Below are positions 6,955-13,436 of a DNA stretch of 13,436 bases, piece after piece. The notes beneath the pieces are model-generated. The model saw only the letters and a program-made list of their open reading frames with translations. It ran no database searches and was not told the origin of the DNA. Origin of the DNA: Ginkgo biloba. Taxonomy: Eukaryota; Streptophyta; Ginkgoopsida; Ginkgoales; Ginkgoaceae. Position numbers and translations under genes: made by a program. Numbering within the stretch: the first letter of the stretch is position 1; each line of letters opens with the position of its first letter. Where the stretch lies: NCBI GenBank assembly GCA_024626585.1, contig JANKJI010000007.1, forward strand, positions 74,763,824 through 74,777,259, given 5' to 3'.

Positions 6955-9400
6955 TACACCCATGAGGATAGAACCTGTCCATACCCATATGGATTTTCAA
7001 TTTATTGCATAACTACATGAGGCTATGCCATGTCTAGTACTATGATTAGCAATGGTTGGCTTACATTTTTTCATGAATATTTCTCCATAAGTAAGGATGA
7101 AGTACTTCTAGATAGGACAGTATTTTCTCCATCCTCTCTTCACTTTTTAGCAACATCATCAACATTCATATTTATTAGCATTACTCACTTTGTATAGTTT
7201 CTTGGTGATTATCCATTATCGGTGACTCCTTGATAAAATTGGGCTCCTTTTCAAAGACTCTCAACCTCCCATTCACTACATTTATTCTAGGTCTCATTCT
7301 TTGGGGGGCATTCTATCATTGCCATTTTTCTCACCTCTAAATTTCCCTTTCAAATTGTGCAAATTATTCATAGCTTTCCACCATTTTGTATATTTCTTGT
7401 AACTCATGAGTGCATGAGTTTAATTCCACTTCATACTCATTAACTTATGCACTTATGGTAGTTATTCTTATGATTACCTTGATTTATGTCCTTATTTCAC
7501 CATGGTTATCTTGCCACATAGGCCTTTTACATATATTTGACCACATTTAACCATAGTTGCATTACCTTACATATTACACATAATCTTACATCGATAATCC
7601 ATGTGCACACATAGGTTCATAACCTTATTTAATCTGACATCACATACTTCCCTTCTATCATTTTAAGGTCATTATCCCTCATCTATCATAAATATCTTTT
7701 GATCCCAAGATCAAAAGGTATTGAGAATCTGTAATTATATTATTATATTTGATTTTAAGTGAGCATGTCACTTATCGACTATAATCGTAGATTATTGGAA
7801 AGACTTAGTCCCTACATCTAGCATGCCAATCCTTATTTTTTGAAGGCATTCTAATTGTGCCACCTTGCTATCGATTATATCAATATTTCTCTTTCTATTT
7901 ATTATCTCAATTTTGTGCATGTTCTTCTCAATGTATGAGTGTTTATGTCGATGATTTTATTTTCTTTGCATACATATATTTCTCTTTTATTATCATATTG
8001 TAGGTAGGTTGTCCATACATAAATTTGATTCAAGTCATCTAAGGGAGTGAGGGAGATTAAGGAGATATCTTGAGACATAAGGACTCATCTCCCATCATAC
8101 GCAAGAAATATTGCAACCTTATTTATGCCACTAATTACTTCATCCTAACTTAGGGATGGTTTTTGGCATAAACACTATGATCAACCATACTGGTTAATGA
8201 TGTTCTAGTGTTTGGGTTGTCCTAAACCTACATAATAGATTTCATCCAACAAACTAGGATATATAATCTCACTCTTTAACTTAGTTCCTTAAGGTACTCT
8301 AACCCTTCCAACTATTCACTTGATTACTTGATTTGTGAGGATATTGATAAGGGTGTCGACGTAGTCATCCTTTATAAAGTGGTTGGCCTCATTAATATTA
8401 TCTACAAGTTAATTTATATTATTTTATTTTATTTCTCATCTTCTAGTATATTTGTTGATGCTTGATATGCCTTCTCTTAAGTGTTTGGTAGTTGCTCCTA
8501 TATAAATTATTCAACATCCTATCCCAGGCCTCTAGTAAGGGTTAGCTAATATTATGACTACAATGATGCAACTATATCATTGATAGACTTTATAGGTAAA
8601 ATTTTAGCCACTAGGGCCTCAACTCCATTCATGGACATATGGGTTGTTGATAAGTCAATATGTTTGATTGATAGTATTTATCTTAGCGCCTTCTCCACTT
8701 GTATAACTTATTATTTGTTTAGTCGAATACGATTGGCTACCTAACCTCTTGGAAATAGTTATTAAATTACTAGATTAGCTTGTGCTTTCAACTACTCTAC
8801 ACCAACTAGCTATGTTAATAGACTATATGATGTAGTTCTATGGGATTATTCTAAACCTAGATCAACTAAAGAGATGATGGCCAACTATTTATCTATATTC
8901 TCTTCTCTACTACTCTACCTTAGTGATGATGATATTATAATATCATATTAGGTACAATTAAAGTATAGGTAGCAACACAGACTAACAATACTTGAGAAGT
9001 TGGTGGGATATCAAATCTCTTTATAAATTCCTTTAAGTTTGATTGGATCCTATGGGATTGATTGAGATCAATATATTCTAGGTATCAAACTAGAGAATGT
9101 GGGTTTCTCATCTTCTATATCAAACTCTAAAACCTATATCAATGATTTATGCCTAGATGACAACCTACTTATTTAAGAAACCTCCTTTGAAGACTCTGCT
9201 TCTTCTTCATTGTCATATGGCCTTATTTATTTTTAGTTCTTAATTGTGTTTGTTGATAAGTCTTTAGAGCACTACCTTATCATTACTCTTATTCTCCTAA
9301 TATTATACCTCATCAATTCAGTGATTCCTTTTCTCTACTCTCCTATTGGATGATTTCCTTGGTAATATCACCCATCATTACCTAGAATGGAAGAAATTAG
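6955..9400 (-). pseudogene. Unassigned decayed coding region between integrase and 3' LTR
   Basis: I do not recognise the family. The minus strand shows about 2.4 kb with coherent, charged, non-repetitive coding character, interrupted by in-frame stops and at least three frame changes. Most stops are TAG or TAA, each one transition from a Gln codon. Uninterrupted stretches include about 60 codons at 8084-7905 (contains PLDDLNQIYVWTTYLQYDNK), about 54 codons at 7956-7795 (contains YIEKNMHKIEIINRK) and about 43 codons at 7312-7184 (contains MRPRINVVNGRLRVFEKEP). An acidic patch (YDNEEEAESSKEV) lies near the start, around 9220-9180. The Lys/Glu/Leu-rich parts near 7930-7800 and 7444-7370 (EYEVELNSCTHELQEIYKMV) look coiled-coil-forming. 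I see no membrane span or signal peptide that would argue for an envelope-like protein, and no RT, protease or chromodomain motif. It may be an extra ORF of the retroelement, a captured host fragment, or gag-type sequence of a second nested element. Exact ends and frames are approximate. Confidence 0.55.
7692..7721. repeat. 13-bp near-perfect inverted repeat
   Basis: ATATCTTTTGATC and GATCAAAAGGTAT pair at 12 of 13 positions (the odd one would be a G-U pair in RNA) around a CCAA loop. It lies in the decayed coding region after integrase and is probably fortuitous or a by-product of local duplication. Confidence 0.6.
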
Positions 9401-9530
9401 AATTTTATCTTTTGTGAGTACTTGTAATTTTGGTGAAGTGAGGCACTAAATAAATTTCTACTAAGTAGACATATATCTCAATAACCTCTTGTAGTGTTCA
9501 ATCAAGACTATAGCACCTATCTTGTATTTA

Positions 9531-9592
9531 TTTAAACCATTAACCATATGGTTTAAACCATCGACCATATTTTTTTAAACCATCAACCATAT
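9531..9592. repeat. Three-copy tandem repeat, period about 21-22 bp
   Basis: TTTAAACCATTAACCATAT, TTTAAACCATCGACCATAT and TTTAAACCATCAACCATAT begin at 9531, 9552 and 9574. The copies differ only at the two bases after CCAT, with small length changes in the T-run between copies. The repeat lies directly after the integrase catalytic core (minus-strand sense), so it arose by expansion within a dead coding sequence. Confidence 0.9.
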
Positions 9593-10190
9593 TACTCAAA
9601 AACCTTGTTTAAATCTTTAACTATTCCATTGTCTTAAGGGAGATATAGGATATTTTAGTGATGTTTGATCATGAATACCCTTTTAAATACTTCCACAATC
9701 TAATTTAATAAGTGTTTACCTTAATCACTTGTAAGGATCTTTGGACATACAAATATTGTAATGATGCTCTTATAAATAAATTGTATTGTAGTATGTGATG
9801 AACAACCCATATAACTTGTACTTCAAACCATATTTTTGCATATTCTATTTAAGTTATAATATTTTTATACTTTTAATTCTTCACTTGGGGGTTAATAGAC
9901 CTAGTAAAGTTGACTAGTTACTTTTTATATGATTATTGCACCAAAATAGGTTTTAGAGGCATATAATCCCTTTGATTTGGTCTACTTACTCACTAGAATG
10001 TATAACATGTTTAATAATATTGAATTGCATATTTGAATAAGGTAGGCCACTAGAAATATATTTACATGAATTTTTAGGTAATTTTGTTTCCTTGATGTGG
10101 TCCACAACGCATCTCTATAATACCAAATATATTCCCAACTTGTACAAGTATTCATGAATCAATTGACAAGATTCATATCTAACAACTAAA
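9540..10190 (-). pseudogene. Integrase domain remnant of the Ty3/gypsy element
   Basis: The minus strand reads PKILTSD, stop, GKHLLN, stop, then IVEVFKRVFMIKHH (about 9744-9670). This matches the gypsy integrase core block around the second catalytic Asp (family pattern PKxLxSDxGxHF); that Asp (codon 9724-9726) is kept. Further on, DNGIVKDLNKVFE matches the NGxVExxNK block, but the catalytic Glu codon is now AAA (Lys, 9616-9618). An upstream segment around 9900-9800 keeps the TIQFIY-type strand between the two sites. The N-terminal zinc-binding part (about 10000-10190) is too eroded to place its His and Cys residues. Known role: joins the cDNA ends to host DNA. This copy could not do so. Confidence 0.75.
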
Positions 10191-10339
10191 GTTTTCTCTC
10201 CTTAACTATATATCCCTCTAGTTCTATACTTTTTATAAAAGAAGTGGTAATATCATATAACTCAACTAAAACAACTTCAACTCAAAATAATTTAGTATTT
10301 GATAATTTATTATGAATTCTAATAGCTTATTTGCATGTT

Positions 10340-10900
10340 TTGATTCTTTATGTAAATTATCTGGCTTGACATATGATCTCCTTATCTTAATAGACACCTT
10401 GAAATCAAATTATTAAAATATATCAACTAAATATTAATTATGCCAAGCAACATAGGGTTATTCACTAGATACTTTTGAGCTTGGTGATCCATATAAAAAA
10501 AATAAGTGTGGCCAAAATATAAGTCCTAAACTTTTGAAAAGAATATACCATACCCAAGCCTTATGGTTGTATGGTATAATATTTATTCTAGTGTCATTTA
10601 ACTTGCAACTTGTGTATGTTATGGGATGGAAAATATTATTTTCACTTTTTTATATGCATAAAACTCTAATTTCTATAAAATATGGATTAACATAAACATG
10701 AAATTTTTTCTACTAGTTTGAAAATCAAATAATTGGGGCTTTGAATGCCTTCTATTTCAATGTCTTAAAATTATTCTAACATTGTAAAGTCCAACAAAAT
10801 TATTTATCCTTCTTTAATAATTCTTCTAATGGTCAATTATTATTTATATGCTTCTTAATTAACTTTTGATAGTAACCTATACATCTAAGGGATTCTTATA
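10340..10900 (-). pseudogene. RNase H domain remnant of the Ty3/gypsy element
   Basis: The minus strand reads EELLKKDK, stop, FCWTLQC (about 10815-10770), the connection segment that follows RT in gypsy polyproteins (family pattern LLKKD..F.WT..C). Next come KEFHVYVNP-like sequence (about 10710-10690) and HPITYTSCKLNDTRINIIPY (about 10629-10570), matching the HPIAFASRKLSxxExNY block of the retroelement RNase H fold. The first catalytic Asp, expected in a VDAS-like block, is replaced here by the sequence VNP. Stops and frame changes break the domain. Known role: degrades the RNA strand of the RNA/DNA hybrid; this copy is inactive. Confidence 0.72.
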
Positions 10901-10929
10901 CCTAAATAACTATCTTTGGATTGTATAAA

Positions 10930-11670
10930 TCTAGAATAGTTGTTATCTTATCCATGTCAACCATGAGTATCTCTAAATGGAACACATATTTTGATGACAT
11001 CTAAGACTATCAATATCTTTTTGAATATTAGTTAAAGGATGGAGATGTGATCCTTAACTAAGACAATAATTATTTAACCATCTAAGAAGACTTCTTAAAA
11101 TTTATAGATAAATTCCTTTAAGATTTTAATCACCATTTGATAAAATACTATTAGAGTATTCTTCTATCCAAAGAGGATAACCCAATAGAAAAAGGATCCC
11201 CATTCCATTGTAAACATTGTCTTAATCTAGCATTCGTTAGTAATATTAAGATAATAATATCCTAAAAAATTATCAATGAAAGAATATTTCCTTCCTTTAT
11301 ACACACTCCAAGATTTATTCTATGAAAGGAGTTAAGAAGGCATCAATTATCATCATTTTATTCAACTTTTTGTAGTTGACATATAATCACAAGTATTTAT
11401 TTTACTTATTCTAAATAATAATGGTGTTAATACATTATACTTTATCAATAAGAAAAATAAACCTTCCATAAATAATCTTATTGATTCCCTTCTTTACTAA
11501 GGATTTTAAATTTGGGTTCATTTATTAAGGTTATTTTGAAATCAACTTTCCATCAGGGAGCGACTTCAATTTCATGAATCATGACTATACTAGATTGAAC
11601 AATGCCTTTAAATTATTTAATATAGTTTGGAAAAAAATATTGATATTCTCATAGTAAGTTGATAATTTTT
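10930..11670 (-). pseudogene. Reverse transcriptase domain remnant of the Ty3/gypsy element
   Basis: Blocks of gypsy RT follow in order on the minus strand: EIEVAP and a lysine-rich segment (about 11575-11490), GRFIFLIDKV (family G-F-I-x-P), YVNYKKLNK at 11341-11400 (family VDYRKLNK), EWGSFFYWVILFG at 11167-11205 (family EWGxFAYRVMPFG), and FLDG at 11077-11088 where the family has Y-M-D-D. A segment ending VDMDKI (about 10960-10933) corresponds to the VDPxKI block just after the palm. The second catalytic Asp has become Gly. Many stops are TAG or TAA at positions compatible with Gln or Trp codons. Known role: copies the element RNA into DNA; this copy is dead. Confidence 0.82.
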
Positions 11671-12911
11671 ATAATATGCACCTTTATCCATTAGTCTCCA
11701 ACTACATTCATCTTAAAATACATTATTGATCTAATGTTCACTTTATTTATTTTCATAACTTAATTCTAATATTGACAAGTTTTATTGAGAGAACTATCAT
11801 CAACTTATTGATTGCCTTCATTGATCTCTACCAAGTATTTGAGTATCTTTATTTATGATGTATTATCATTATACATATCCTTGGATTGACTATTAATTTC
11901 ATATAAAGGTGCTAAAATATATACAAACTTCCTCTTCTTAACGAATTTAGTATTTTATTCTTAATTTTTATAAAAATGCCTTAAATACCTTTAGTCAGCC
12001 ATATTAGAAGTAAATTACTTACAAAAATCCTTTTGTTGATGCCTTATATACATTAATTCAGTCAATTTTATTCCATTCATCCATCTATCAACTTATATCT
12101 CTATTAATATACTAACTGTAAGAATAATCCTTAAAGTATGAATTAAGTTGTGTATCCATTTCTTCTCTTTAAATTCTTTAACGTATTTCTATCTTTATTT
12201 GCATTTACCAATATGCTCCTAAGGATTTACAATACCATGATATTATTAAATAGATTCATTAAAATTCTATAGTAGATCACAAAATTATATCCAAAATACA
12301 AAAGTATTTTTTGAATAATATTCCTAGATTTATTGATGTATTCTAGACTATGATGTTGTAGCTACTTGTGATAACTATTGAATATTTTACATTATATCTA
12401 CAAAGTTATCATCTTATTTATCTCTTCTATATAATTTTGTGGATCTACATCACCTTAGAACTTTGGAACCTACTTGGGTATCACTTATATATATTTTATT
12501 ATTGTGATTTCAAGCATGCTTTTGACAAATATTTCTAAGTAGTTAGATTTCTTAATATCTTTTATATTGTAACAATTTTGGGGGTATATATCATACCTTT
12601 TATTTTCATAATCATATAATTATTTCTAATAATTTCTACTAATCAATGAAGGACTTTTGAATTTTAATTTATTGTTTGTTTCTATATTTATATATTCTCC
12701 TTTTAATTATAATAATCTAATAAATATTCCTATTGGGTTATTAATCTTCCAAATCATCATTTATTGGCCTTTAATATTGATCTCTTAATTTTTTTCAAAG
12801 GTAAACGATAAGATTCTTAATAATTCCTTTAAACTTCATTTTTTCTTTTCCTAAACTCGTGGATTCCCTGATGAACTAAGAGGGCTTAAAGGGAATTATA
12901 GGAGATTCCAT
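11671..12911 (-). pseudogene. Gag-like (and presumed protease) region of the Ty3/gypsy element
   Basis: On the minus strand VPKF, stop, GDVDPQNYIEEINKMITL (about 12469-12403) resembles the start of the plant retrotransposon Gag domain, where a (V/I)PKFxGxxDPxxHL pattern is typical. A plausible start is ATG at 12911-12909 inside CCATGG, followed by ESPIIPFKPS. The stretch from about 12400 to 11671 retains scattered coding character but I could not find a D-T/S-G protease triplet or a CCHC zinc knuckle, so those domains are inferred from position only. Known role of Gag: forms the particle that packages element RNA. Confidence 0.55.
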
Positions 12912-13436
12912 GGTCTCAATTTTATTAAGGGATATGACCTTGTACTAATCCTTGTGAGGATTATTTATTTTCATATAATAATTTAATAGGATTTTTTACC
13001 GTCATTAGTTTTATCCTAATTGGTTATAGTATTTACCACTCATTATGATATTTTTCTCTACATTTAACCTTAGTTAATATATCATTACAATGATTATATG
13101 GATAAGACCCTTAGGACATTGGTGTGAGCTTAGTTGTATGAATGGTGTATGAGTATGATCTGTATGCCTTGCCACTAAATATTGGGACCTTGTCTCTTTT
13201 ATTTAAGAAGTCCTTGGGATTATACTTTAAAACATAATGGAAATAGACGATATCCATGTTCCTTGTAGTATAAGATTGTGAATTCAATCATTTTGGAGAT
13301 GTATTTACATAATCTTCTTCTTCTCTATTATATTTCTCTTAATTTGAATTCTTACTTACTCTATCACTCTCTCTAGTTTATTCAAATTATATATATTATA
13401 CAAATGCTCACTCTTAATATTCTATAAATACAAAAT
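12912..13436 (-). other. 5' part of the retroelement interior, no gene assigned
   Basis: This stretch lies upstream of the gag-like segment on the minus strand. It is AT-rich with heavy stops. The LTR end TGTAATATCCTGCTTTTCC is not repeated here, and no tRNA-complementary primer-binding site such as TGGTATCAGAGC is visible. It is probably a leader or N-terminal gag sequence, with the 5' LTR beyond the window. Confidence 0.4.

Larger units (their letters stand above)
5140..13436 (-). mobile_element. Decayed Ty3/gypsy-type LTR retrotransposon, 5' end outside window
   Basis: On the minus strand the domain order is gag-like (about 12400-12911), reverse transcriptase (about 10930-11670), RNase H (about 10340-10900), integrase (about 9540-10190), an unassigned coding region (about 6955-9400), then a candidate 3' LTR (5140-5847). 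RT before integrase is diagnostic of Ty3/gypsy rather than Ty1/copia. Every domain is broken by stops and frameshifts. Most stops are TAG or TAA at sites where a Gln codon would fit, pointing to C-to-T deamination of a methylated, silent copy. No 5' LTR, primer-binding site or target-site duplication is visible, so I infer that the 5' end lies past 13436. The long extra coding region after integrase is unusual outside lineages that carry an additional ORF, such as Athila. Joining all parts into one element is an inference. Nested insertion of a second element cannot be excluded. Confidence 0.72.

Noticed and set aside
12912-13436. 5' LTR end and primer-binding site of the retroelement
   Set aside because: Neither the LTR end motif nor a tRNA-complementary site was found; a weak resemblance around 12845-12860 (TTTTCTTTTCCTAAACTCG) is too short.
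1-13436. tRNA, rRNA, CRISPR array, bacterial operon or integron features
   Set aside because: No cloverleaf, rRNA core sequence, regularly spaced repeats or prokaryotic gene organisation was seen; introns and plant-type elements argue for a eukaryotic nuclear genome.

Overview
This is eukaryotic nuclear DNA, most likely from a land plant. It is AT-rich and mostly non-coding, with one intron-containing gene, one small hairpin-type DNA transposon and a large decayed LTR retrotransposon. The gene has the exon layout of the plant SERK/BAK1-type leucine-rich-repeat family. A gymnosperm is my best guess from the ancient, diffuse retroelement, but nothing in the window proves the lineage.

Layout. 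(1) Positions 1-1925 hold no gene that I can support. They contain a (TA)14 microsatellite and a tiny poly-A insertion flanked by 12-bp direct repeats. (2) Positions 1929-2157 are a non-autonomous Tourist/PIF-Harbinger-like MITE with TAA target-site duplications, lying about 215 bp past the stop codon of the gene. (3) Positions 2373-3788, minus strand, hold a seven-exon gene for a predicted secreted 211-residue LRR protein: signal peptide, N-terminal Cys-paired cap, five LRRs, C-terminal Cys-paired cap, stop. It matches a SERK ectodomain, with no proline-rich segment, membrane segment or kinase. (4) Positions 3789-5139 are the upstream flank of that gene, with no other gene seen. (5) Positions 5140 to at least 13436, minus strand, look like one very old Ty3/gypsy-type retroelement whose 5' end lies beyond the window. 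Read on the minus strand, it shows gag-like sequence, reverse transcriptase, RNase H, integrase, then about 2.4 kb of unrecognised decayed coding sequence, a non-coding stretch and a candidate 3' LTR.

The retroelement is dead. Most in-frame stops are TAG or TAA where one C-to-T change would explain them, the expected footprint of long-term cytosine methylation and deamination. The RT catalytic box and the integrase catalytic Glu are also altered. The only gene likely to be working is the LRR gene. The candidate 3' LTR lies about 1.35 kb upstream of its start codon and in the same orientation, so an influence on its promoter is conceivable but not shown.

The most interesting items are the unassigned coding region between integrase and 3' LTR, the kinase-less SERK-like gene with an almost canonical exon ladder, and the MITE.
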